A stretch of 64,000 nucleotides of DNA from NCBI RefSeq assembly GCF_003063575.1, contig NZ_NESC01000004.1, forward strand, positions 248,001-312,000. Reading direction: 5' to 3'. Below are positions 54,032 through 62,600 of the stretch, piece after piece. This stretch comes from Limnohabitans sp. Jir72 (GTDB taxonomy: Bacteria; Pseudomonadota; Gammaproteobacteria; Burkholderiales; Burkholderiaceae_C). The stretch's first letter is position 1, and each line of letters starts with the position of its first letter. A program made the translations under genes and the position numbers. The notes under the pieces are model-generated. The model made no database searches. It saw nothing but the letters and a program-made list of their open reading frames with translations, and was not told the DNA's origin.

Positions 54032-54961
54032 ATGACCTCTCAACTCATCATTGCCACTCGCGAGAGTCGGCTGGCCTTGTGGCAGGCCAACCACGTCAAA
54101 CAGCTGCTTGAATTGCAAGGCCATCAGGTCGGACTGCTGGGCATGACGACCCAGGGTGATCAAATTTTGGACCAACCCTTGAGCCAAGTGGGCGGCAAAG
54201 GCTTGTTCATCAAAGAACTTGAAGTCGCCTTGGCAGATGGATCCGCCCACATCGCGGTGCACTCGCTCAAAGATGTCCCGATGGATTTGCCTGAAGGCTT
54301 TGAACTGGCGTGCATTCTCGAAAGAGAAGATCCACGCGATGCCTGGGTGTCCCCCCACTTTGAGAGCCTGGACAGTTTGCCACCCGGTGCGGTGGTCGGC
54401 ACGTCCAGCTTGAGAAGAACGGTGCTGCTTCAGGCCCTGCGGCCCGATCTGAAAATTGAACCGTTGAGAGGCAACTTGGACACGCGATTGCGCAAGCTCG
54501 ACGAAGGCCACTATGCGGGCATAGTGCTGGCCAGTGCCGGCCTCAAAAGACTGGGTTTGAAAGATCGCATTCGCCACGCTTTTGCGTTGGACCGCATGAC
54601 GCCTGCGGCGGGTCAGGGCGCCATCGGCATCGAAATTTGCGCCAACCGCCCGGACCTCGCGCACCTTCTTTCCAGCTTGAACCACCTGCCGACAGCCGTG
54701 CAGGTCTACGCCGAAAGAGGCGTCAGCAGAACCATGGGCGGCAGCTGCTCGATGCCCTTGGCTGCGCATGCCACGCTGGAAATGGATGTGCTTTCGATTC
54801 ATGCAGCCTGGGGAGACCCGCTGTTGAAAACCGCCGCACTGATTCATGCGCATGAACAATGCCACCTGGACATGTCTGCGCCAGATGTGTTGCCTCAAGC
54901 GACTGACTTGGGACGACGGGTTGCACAACAGTTGATCGCCAATGGTGCGATAGCGCTTTAG
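54032..54961 (+). CDS. hemC: Porphobilinogen deaminase (hydroxymethylbilane synthase)
   Basis: HemC polymerises four porphobilinogens. The 309-residue product has IATRESRLALWQANHVK, GKGLFIKELEVALADG, VHSLKDVP and GGSCSMPLAAHA, in which Cys239 should carry the dipyrromethane cofactor. It starts 16 bp after hemB. hemD is not next; an IS relic follows immediately. Confidence 0.97.
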   Translation: MTSQLIIATRESRLALWQANHVKQLLELQGHQVGLLGMTTQGDQILDQPLSQVGGKGLFIKELEVALADGSAHIAVHSLKDVPMDLPEGFELACILEREDPRDAWVSPHFESLDSLPPGAVVGTSSLRRTVLLQALRPDLKIEPLRGNLDTRLRKLDEGHYAGIVLASAGLKRLGLKDRIRHAFALDRMTPAAGQGAIGIEICANRPDLAHLLSSLNHLPTAVQVYAERGVSRTMGGSCSMPLAAHATLEMDVLSIHAAWGDPLLKTAALIHAHEQCHLDMSAPDVLPQATDLGRRVAQQLIANGAIAL

Positions 54962-55149
54962 TCAGTGTGTTGGGTTTGAGCACCGTTTTGCTCCGGGCTG
55001 TCAGGCGTGATGAACTCCTGCTGCAGCCCAGCCTCGGCCGTTTTGGAGCGCCCGCTGCGGCTCAGTTGACAGCCCATGCGCTGAAACACCCGCTGTACAT
55101 TGTTCTTGTGGAAGTCCTACAGGTGTACCACCGTGCGGTAACCAACCAT
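54962..55149 (-). pseudogene. Relic of an IS3-family transposase (OrfB/integrase core)
   Basis: Translated on the minus strand from 55149, the frame reads GYRTVVHL-stop-DFHKNNVQRVFQRMGCQ and later GLQQEFITPDSPEQNG. These match two separate parts of IS3-type OrfB: the GYRTV...NTVQR region of the N-terminal helical part and the LQQEFITPH-PQQNG stretch near the DDE catalytic Glu. An in-frame stop and a large internal deletion show it is dead. It marks an old insertion at the edge of an AT-rich patch. Confidence 0.7.
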
Positions 55150-55161
55150 TAATATATTAAA

Positions 55162-55755
55162 TTATTTTGAAATGAATTTTGCCGATGAAATTCCAAGCAC
55201 GAAAGATTTAATCCATTGATTTGTCAAATCCTCATTAATTAATTTTGTTGAACCAGAAATTTTTTGCCTGACGTTGTGCGCAAGATTTATTGATTCCCCC
55301 ATACAAATTGCCGCTATCTTTTTATTCATATTGGATATATATTCATCCAGTGCCAATATATTTTCTATTTGGTCTTTTAGCGGGATTCTCATATTGAAAA
55401 TAATTATATCCGGGGCCTTACTCGAAAAAGATAAATATGCCTCTGGCAATGATGACCAAAATTCAATATCAAATACGTCAATCAGATCTTTTAAATCTTC
55501 AGTAATTGGTATATTTTCATCCGAAATAATTTTAATGCAAATTTTCTCGTTTATTATATTTTTGTCTTGTAAATTTTTCTTGTAGTTTAGCAAAGAGTTT
55601 TTTTCATACCTCCGATGGCCCCCTGGGGTATTCCAAGAAATTATAATTCCTTTATTTGCCAAAATTCGTATGGATGATACTGATAAGTTTAATATTTTTG
55701 CTGCGTCTTTTGTAGTAACAACTTCATTGGTTTTGGTGTATTTTATGTTCAGCAT
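55162..55755 (-). CDS. MerR/excisionase-type HTH protein with receiver-like domain
   Basis: The 197-residue product begins with a MerR-like helix-turn-helix (VVTTKDAAKILNLSVSSIRILANKGII, then TPGGHRRYEKNSL). The rest (about 65-197) has alternating strand/helix pattern like a response-regulator fold, with PDIIIFNMRIP where a phospho-accepting Asp would be, so it may be a pseudo-receiver. Base composition is strikingly AT-rich compared with both sides, and rare A/T-ending codons dominate, which suggests recent transfer. Target genes are unknown. Confidence 0.7.
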   Translation of the reverse strand: MLNIKYTKTNEVVTTKDAAKILNLSVSSIRILANKGIIISWNTPGGHRRYEKNSLLNYKKNLQDKNIINEKICIKIISDENIPITEDLKDLIDVFDIEFWSSLPEAYLSFSSKAPDIIIFNMRIPLKDQIENILALDEYISNMNKKIAAICMGESINLAHNVRQKISGSTKLINEDLTNQWIKSFVLGISSAKFISK

Positions 55756-55946
55756 TTTTATACTTCATACCATTTTTAATTTGAATCTTATCTAAATTAC
55801 CCAATTGAAAATAACTCACATTATTCAATTGTCTATATTCGCCGAATTCATCCAACTTGACAATCAAAAGAGTACGCACTTTGTATATGTTATTTAAGTA
55901 GTCATATTTTCTATATGCGAATACGATCTTCGCATTGAAGCGCACC

Positions 55947-56321
55947 ATGACAAATATAGAAAGTATTCAAAAGTTAATTCCAATCACCGAAAATGCATTA
56001 AAAGTTCGTGATTGGGAAAGAAGCAATCTGCCGATTGAGCAAAGTGCTTTGGCGTTAGACCTGTTTTTGGTGATTGCTTACAACACGATCAAGAGCAAAC
56101 CTTTGACCTTAAAGTTGCTCTTTCACACCATTGACTTCAGTGAGGCAGGTATCCGAAAGCACTTAAAGCGTCTACTTGCTGATGGCTGGTGCTCATTGGA
56201 AGGTGCGGAACACGACAAGCGACTTCGCCTTGTTGTTGCCCAACCCAAAATGCTCAATGCATTGACTAACTACAGCGAAATCTTAAAAGACGCTTTTGGA
56301 AATAAAGCACAGACTGTTTGA
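55947..56321 (+). CDS. Winged-helix (MarR-like) DNA-binding protein
   Basis: The 124-residue protein has an all-helical N-terminus and a wHTH-like segment: SKPLTLKLLFHTIDFSEAGIRKHLKRLLADGWCSLEG followed by a wing-like HDKRLRLVVAQP. This resembles MarR-type regulators acting at a single-domain level. ATG 55947 is preferred; TTG 55935 would add four residues. It is divergent from the MerR-like gene and shares the AT-rich upstream region. Confidence 0.6.
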   Translation: MTNIESIQKLIPITENALKVRDWERSNLPIEQSALALDLFLVIAYNTIKSKPLTLKLLFHTIDFSEAGIRKHLKRLLADGWCSLEGAEHDKRLRLVVAQPKMLNALTNYSEILKDAFGNKAQTV

Positions 56322-56455
56322 TGTATCCGCCAGTTCACTCGACAGTTCGTGCAATGACAAATAGACACATGAATATACAAGAGATTCAAGTCAAGTCACT
56401 CGCTTGATCAAGTACACGCCTTCCTTTTGCACAAAATTCAGTGCGCTCTTTGTGC

Positions 56456-56896
56456 TTAAGTCAAACTGTTTGAAGATCCGCTGCTTGAACGACACAGGTA
56501 GTTCACCCGCACTTCGCCAGACGAACCGGGTCGAACAGGCATAAATCTCAGCTCACCGAGAGGGCGTTCGTCCTCTTGGTGAACGGGCTCACTGGACGAC
56601 GCCACATCTTGAAAATAGGTGTTGCCAGTGAAAGCGATAGACCTATTTTTGCAATCGACATAATTGAGATACGTGGTGGACTGGTAACCAATGTCGCTGG
56701 GGCCATATTGCAAGGTGGACCACACGGTGCGCAGCCGGGCTTGCACCAAATTCGATTGGATCACGATGCTGGCGGGATCAACGTACCAATAGGTTTTTTT
56801 TGCCAAATCCGAGCTGGTAGAAATGAGATGCCATTCACCGGCCTGTGCCCAAGCGCTGGCAAAAGTCAAGATCGCAAAAAAGGTTCTTATCAGCAC
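56456..56896 (-). CDS. Secreted surface-adhesin E-like protein
   Basis: The 146-residue product starts with GTG behind AAGGAG (6 nt). A signal peptide (residues about 1-19, cleaved near AQA-GEW) leads to a small beta-rich domain: WHLISTSSDLAKKTYWYVDPASI, VWSTLQYGPS and KNRSIAFTGNTYFQD. This matches the surface-adhesin protein E-like domain, common in Burkholderiales; function is otherwise unknown. The 134 bp before it, downstream of the wHTH gene, hold nothing recognisable. Confidence 0.65.
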   Translation of the reverse strand: MLIRTFFAILTFASAWAQAGEWHLISTSSDLAKKTYWYVDPASIVIQSNLVQARLRTVWSTLQYGPSDIGYQSTTYLNYVDCKNRSIAFTGNTYFQDVASSSEPVHQEDERPLGELRFMPVRPGSSGEVRVNYLCRSSSGSSNSLT

Positions 56897-57001
56897 GGCC
56901 TGCTCCTTTTTAAATCATTTTTTGCGTGAATGCACTGCGCAAAAAAATCAGCAAGTTGAATGACACACCCTAAAGCCGACACCATTCAATCTCGTTCACG
57001 C

Positions 57002-58864
57002 CTACTCTACCGTCACTGATTTTGCGAGGTTACGTGGTTTGTCCACATCCGTCCCCCGCGCACAAGCCGTGTGATAGCTGAGCAGCTGCAAGGGCACCAC
57101 ATGCAAGATCGGTGACAACACACCGTAGTGCTCAGGCATGCGGATCACGTTCACGCCTTCGCTGCTTTCGATTTTCGTGTCGCCATCGGCCAGCACATAG
57201 AGCACACCGCCCCGAGCACGCACTTCTTGCATATTGCTTTTCAACTTTTCGAGCAGCTGGTCGTTGGGGGCAACGGTCACCACGGGCATGGCGCTGGTGA
57301 CGAGCGCCAGCGGGCCGTGTTTGAGTTCGCCTGCGGCATAGGCTTCGGCGTGGATGTAGGTGATTTCTTTGAGCTTGAGCGCCCCCTCAAGGGCAATCGG
57401 GTAGTGCGTGCCACGGCCCAGGAACAGTGCGTTTTCTTTGCTGGCAAATTCTTGTGACCAGGCAATGATTTGCGGCTCCAGCGCCAGCACGGCTTGCAGT
57501 GCGGCAGGCAGGTGGCGCATGGCTTTGATGTGCCCGGCTTCTTCTTCGTCGCTCAAACGACCTTTGGTCTGCGCCAGCGCCAGGGTCAGCAAAAACAGTC
57601 CGGCCAGTTGGGTGGTGAAGGCCTTGGTCGATGCCACGCCGATCTCGGCCCCGGCGCGGGTCACGTAGGCGTGTTTGCACTCTCGCACCATGGCGCTGGT
57701 GGACACGTTGCAAATGGTGAGCGTGTGTGTCATGCCCAGGCTTTGCGCGTGGCGCAGTGCGGCCAGGGTGTCGGCGGTCTCACCGCTTTGGGTGATGGTG
57801 ACGATCAGCGTGTTGGGGTTGGGTACCGATTCGCGGTAGCGGTATTCGCTGGCGATCTCGACCTGACAGGGCACTTTGGCAATCGCTTCGATCCAGTACT
57901 TGGCCACGCAGCCGCTGTAGTAGCTGGTGCCGCAGGCCAGGATCAGCACGTTGTCAATCGCCTTGAATGTGGAATACGCGCCATCGCCAAACAGCTCGGG
58001 CGTGATGCCTTCCACGCCTTCGAGCGTGTCGGCAATCGCACGCGGCTGCTCGAAGATTTCCTTTTGCATGTAATGGCGGTAGGGACCAAGTTCTGCCGCG
58101 CCGCTGTGCGCGTGCACGGTCTTCACGGCGCGGCTCACGGCCTTGTGGTCGCGGTCCACCACCCAGTATTTGCCCAGCTGGATGTCGACCACGTCGCCCT
58201 CTTCGAGGTAGACGATCTGGTCGGTCACGCCCGCCAGCGCCATCGCGTCGCTGGCAAGGAATGTTTCGCCCTGGCCCACGCCCAGAATCAGTGGCGAACC
58301 TGCGCGCGCACCGATCACGCGCTGCGGCTCGTCTTTGTGGAACACCGCAATCGCGTAGGCGCCGTGCAGCTGGCGGATGGCGGTTTTGACGGCTTCAAAA
58401 ATATCGCCGTCGTACACGCTGTCTACCAGATGGGCAATGACTTCGGTGTCGGTCTGGCTGCTGAAGACATAGCCCTTGGCCTGCAAGGCGGCGCGCAGTT
58501 CTTCGTGGTTTTCGATGATGCCGTTGTGCACCAGCGCGACCTTGCCCGGCTTGGCGTCTGCCGCGCCCGTGCCGTGGCTGAAGTGGGGGTGCGCGTTGTG
58601 CACCGCAGGCGCGCCGTGCGTGGCCCAGCGGGTGTGGGCAATGCCGGTACCGCCTTCGATGTGGTCGGCGCTCACTTGGTCCATCAACTCGGCCACGCGC
58701 GAGGTGCTGCGGGCGCGCTGCAAGCCGCCTGTGCCGCCGTTCAGGCTGGCCGCGTGCACGGCCACGCCGCAGGAGTCATAGCCCCGGTATTCCAGGCGCT
58801 GTAAGCCTTGCACGAGGATGGGAACGATGTTGCGGGAAGAGACTGCGCCGACGATGCCACACAT
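57002..58864 (-). CDS. glmS: Glutamine-fructose-6-phosphate aminotransferase (isomerising)
   Basis: GlmS makes glucosamine-6-phosphate for cell-wall synthesis. The 620-residue protein starts MCGIVGAV with Cys2 as glutaminase nucleophile, has [10 protein letters not shown] and [12 protein letters not shown], two SIS domains ([50 protein letters not shown]) and ends [11 protein letters not shown]. It is a housekeeping gene outside the PGC. Confidence 0.97.
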   Translation of the reverse strand: MCGIVGAVSSRNIVPILVQGLQRLEYRGYDSCGVAVHAASLNGGTGGLQRARSTSRVAELMDQVSADHIEGGTGIAHTRWATHGAPAVHNAHPHFSHGTGAADAKPGKVALVHNGIIENHEELRAALQAKGYVFSSQTDTEVIAHLVDSVYDGDIFEAVKTAIRQLHGAYAIAVFHKDEPQRVIGARAGSPLILGVGQGETFLASDAMALAGVTDQIVYLEEGDVVDIQLGKYWVVDRDHKAVSRAVKTVHAHSGAAELGPYRHYMQKEIFEQPRAIADTLEGVEGITPELFGDGAYSTFKAIDNVLILACGTSYYSGCVAKYWIEAIAKVPCQVEIASEYRYRESVPNPNTLIVTITQSGETADTLAALRHAQSLGMTHTLTICNVSTSAMVRECKHAYVTRAGAEIGVASTKAFTTQLAGLFLLTLALAQTKGRLSDEEEAGHIKAMRHLPAALQAVLALEPQIIAWSQEFASKENALFLGRGTHYPIALEGALKLKEITYIHAEAYAAGELKHGPLALVTSAMPVVTVAPNDQLLEKLKSNMQEVRARGGVLYVLADGDTKIESSEGVNVIRMPEHYGVLSPILHVVPLQLLSYHTACARGTDVDKPRNLAKSVTVE

Positions 58865-59001
58865 AAAGATGCTCCAGAAGCAGGAAGTTGCCTGAATCTT
58901 AGACCGCAGACCACGAAATATCCAATCAATATCAACAGTAATTTATTTAAAAATTTCTTTGTATGATTAATATGAAATTTTATTTCATTAAAATACAAAT
59001 A

Positions 59002-59502
59002 ATGGAACACAACGAACTTGACTTGATCGACCTTCTTTTGCTCGACAGCCTTCAGCACGATGCCAGCCTGAGCAATGTGGCCTTGGCTGAAAAAGTCAAC
59101 GTCTCGCCCCCCACCTGCCTGCGACGCGTCAAGCGTTTGATCGACGGCGGCTGGATCGAGCGCCAAATAGCCGTGCTCAACCACGACAAGCTGGGCGTCG
59201 CGTTAGGACACGGACTGACCGCCATGGTTGAAATTTCGCTCGACAAACAAGGCAGTGAACACCTCAATGCATTTGAACAACGGGCCGTTGCAAACGAGGC
59301 TGTACAACAGTGCTGGCGCGTCTCACCTGGCCCCGACTTCATGCTGGTCGTGCAGGCCGCCGACATGCCGCACTACCTGAGCATCAGCCAAACCTTGTTC
59401 ACACAAGACGCCAACGTGCGGAATGTCAAAGCCTTCTTTGCCACCCACCGGGCCAAATTCACCACCACATGGCCGGTGCTCGCAGGCCAAAACAAACCCT
59501 GA
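59002..59502 (+). CDS. Lrp/AsnC-family transcriptional regulator
   Basis: The 166-residue product has an N-terminal HTH (LIDLLLLDSLQHDASLSNVALAEKVNVSPPTCLRRVKRLIDGGWI) and a C-terminal RAM domain (VQQCWRVSPGPDFMLVVQAADM). It is divergent from glmS. ATG 59002 (MEHNELDL) fits the family; an earlier ATG at 58963 adds an AT-rich leader. The effector is unknown. Confidence 0.9.
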   Translation: MEHNELDLIDLLLLDSLQHDASLSNVALAEKVNVSPPTCLRRVKRLIDGGWIERQIAVLNHDKLGVALGHGLTAMVEISLDKQGSEHLNAFEQRAVANEAVQQCWRVSPGPDFMLVVQAADMPHYLSISQTLFTQDANVRNVKAFFATHRAKFTTTWPVLAGQNKP

Positions 59503-59559
59503 ACCTGACCACCGGGGCAGATGGTGCAAACCCAGGCTGTCAAACAACCGCCATAAAAA

Positions 59560-59592
59560 AAGGCACTTTTCAATCAGCTTGAAAAGTGCCTT
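59560..59592 (-). terminator. Rho-independent terminator (bidirectional stem)
   Basis: A perfect 14-bp stem AAGGCACTTTTCAA / TTGAAAAGTGCCTT with a 5-base loop, preceded on the plus strand by a run of A (a T-run for minus-strand transcripts). It lies 33 bp after the stop of the large minus-strand gene and between converging genes, so it probably ends that gene and may serve the Lrp gene too. Confidence 0.88.
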
Positions 59593-59625
59593 GATGAAAT
59601 GACGCAGACTAGGGCTGTTCTTGAC

Positions 59626-62600
59626 TTATTTAGAAGTTCCTGAAATCGTCAAAGTCTGTTTGGAGTTGGCCACGCCGTTGTGATTGTCCGTGATGGTCAA
59701 TGTACCGCTGTATGCCGTCTTGGCAGCTTTTGGAGCAAATTGCACGGTCACCGTACAACTTTGACCCACAGCCAAACCATTGACCGCTGAACAAGTCGTT
59801 GAGCCAGCCACGACAGTGAACGCTCCAGCAGCGGGTGCGGTTGCAATACTGGCAATGGTCAGCTTGGCCGTGCCGCTGTTGGTCAATGTGGCCGCCAGCG
59901 TAGATGTAGCACCCGAAGCCACCACGCCTGCCCCGAAGTTCAATGTACCCGTCAGAGCGGCCACAGGCAAAGGCGCAGCAGAGGTGCCTGTGTAAGCCAC
60001 CGTTTGCGCTGTGTTAGCAACACCCCCCATGTCGTCTGTCACCGTCAGGGTGGCTTTGTCTGTAGAAGACCCCACCGTTGGCTTGTAGGTCACCGTGATC
60101 ACACACGAAGCACCGGCAGCCAAGGGCGAAACGCAGCTGTTGGCCTGTGTCAGCACACCAGGCGTACCCGACACATCGATCACAGCAATCGAGCTGAATG
60201 CCAGCGGCACAACACCGGTGTTGGTCAGTGTGGCTGTGGTCGCACTGGTCGATCCGATGGCGGCATTGACAAACGTTGCAGAAGCTGTTGTCAACGCCGC
60301 TTGCGGCACTGCAGCAACTGCGCTCAGCGCCACTTGCTGAACTGCACCGGCAGTACCGCCGCTGTTGCTTGTGAAGGCCACGTTCTGCGTGAACGTCCCG
60401 GCAGCGGTTGCGGCATACGCCACAGTGAAAGTGCACGATGCATTTTGCAGCAAAGCACATGCGCTACCCGTCACTGAGAATGGTGCGGTTGCCGCTGGCA
60501 CAGCCACATTCAATGTCGAGCCCGCACCCCCCGTGTTGGTCACCGTCACCAATTGCGTGGCTGGATTGACACCCACTTTGTTGGTGCCGAAATTCAAGGC
60601 AGCGCTCGAGAAGGTGGCCACCGGCGGTGCCACACCCACACCGGTCAAACTGACCGTGTTGGTGCCAGCCATGCTGGTGATCGTCACGCTACCCGCTCTC
60701 GTGCCAGTAGCCGTGGGCTTGAATGTCACAGACAAGTTACACGACAAACCAGCCGCTAAGGTGTTGGGCGCGACGGGACATGTGCCCGCAACCACGGTGT
60801 AGTCAGCAGCATTAGAGGTCGCCACGATATTGCCCAAAGGACCCGCTCCAGTGTTCGTCAATGTGACCAACTGTGCAGACGATGTCACGCTGGTATAGAC
60901 CGACGCAAAATCAAGCGCATTCACCGACACCGAGACCATCGGCAAATAAGTGGACGTACCTGTGAACTGCAGGGTTTGGGTTGCATTCACCACACCACCA
61001 CTGTCATCGGTTACGACCAAATTGGCTTTATCTGTCGATGTCCCCACTGTTGGTTTGTAAGTCACCGTGATCACGCAGGAAGCACCCGCTGCCAAAGGCG
61101 AAACGCAACTGTTGGTCTGTTTCAGCACGCCAGGCGTGCCCGACACATCGCTCATGGCAATCGAGGTGAACGCCAGAGGAACCGTACCCGTGTTTGTCAA
61201 CGTGGCCGTCGTCGTGCTGGTCGATGAAACCGTTGCAGGCGCAAATGTAGCCAAGGCGGTCGTCAACTGTGCCTGAGGCACTGCAGCCACAGCGCTCAAA
61301 GCCACTTGCTGCACCACACCCGGATTACCGCCGCTGTTGGTCGTTATCTGCAAGTTTTGGGTATTTGTCCCCGCTGCAGTTGCCGCAAATCCAACAGTGA
61401 AGCTGCACGATGCATTTTGTGACAAGGTACAGGCAGAACCCGTCACCGAAAATGGTGCCGTCGCCGTTGGCAAAGCCACATTCAAGGTCGAACCCGATCC
61501 ACCTGTGTTGGTCACCGTCACCAATTGCGTGGCTGGATTCACGCCCACTTTGTTGGTGCCGAAATTCAAGGAAACAGCAGAGAAGCTTGCCGTCGGTGGT
61601 GCCACACCCACACCGGTCAAACTGACCGTGTTCGTGCCAGCCATGCTCGCAATCGACAAGCTGCCAGTTTTGGTACCGACCGTCAAAGGCTTGAATGTCA
61701 CAGAGAAGCTACACGACAGGCCAATGCCCAGCGAATTGGGCGCAGCAGGGCATGTACTCGAACCTGGAACCACCGTGTAATCAGCCGTATTGGAGGTCAC
61801 CACAATATTGCCCAGAGGACCTGCGCCCGTGTTGGTCAAAGTCACCACCTGTGCCGACGAGGTCAGTCCGGTATAGCCCGTTCCAAAATCAAGCGCACTC
61901 ACCGAGACCGATGCTGTGGGCAGATAGGTGGATGTTCCTGTGAACTGAATCGTCTGGGTCGTATTCAACACACCACCACTGTCATCGGTCACCACCAGAT
62001 TGGCCACGTCCGTTGACGACCCTGCCGTTGGTTTGTACGTTACCGTGATCACACACGAAGCACCCGCTGCCAAGGGAGAGACGCAGCTGTTGGTCTGTGT
62101 CAGCACACTGCTGGTCCCGGACACGTAATTCATGGCGATCGAAGTGAATGCAAGAGGAACGACACCAGTGTTGCTCAAGTTTGCGGTCAATGTATTGGTC
62201 GACGACACCGTTGCAGGAGCGAACGTCGCAGACGCCGCCGTCAACTGTGCCTGCGGCACTGCCGCCACAGCGCTCAAAGCCACTTGCTGCAAGGTCGCCG
62301 CAACACCACCGCTATTTGTGGATAGCTGCAAGTTTTGGGTGTAAGTGCCTGCCGCAGTTGCCGCAAACCCCACCGTGAAAGTACACGATGCATTTTTAGC
62401 CAAGTTACAAACACCACCCGTGACACTGAATGGCAGTGTTGTTGTCGGCACAGCCACATTCAAGGTCGAGCCAGGATCACCCGTGTTGGTCACCGTCACC
62501 AATTGCGTGGCCGGATTCACACCCACTTTGCTGGTTCCGAAATTCATAGCAGCCACCGAGAAAGTCGCCATGGGCAAAGTCACACCCAAACCCGTCATGC

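Noticed and set aside
54967..55152. 61-codon plus-strand ORF after hemC
   Set aside because: The minus strand of the same region reads as IS3 transposase fragments, which explains the sequence better.
55724..55948. 74-codon minus-strand ORF upstream of the MerR-like gene
   Set aside because: It overlaps the MerR-like start and the divergent gene's start, has no ribosome-binding site, and lies in AT-rich DNA, although such ORFs cannot be fully excluded.
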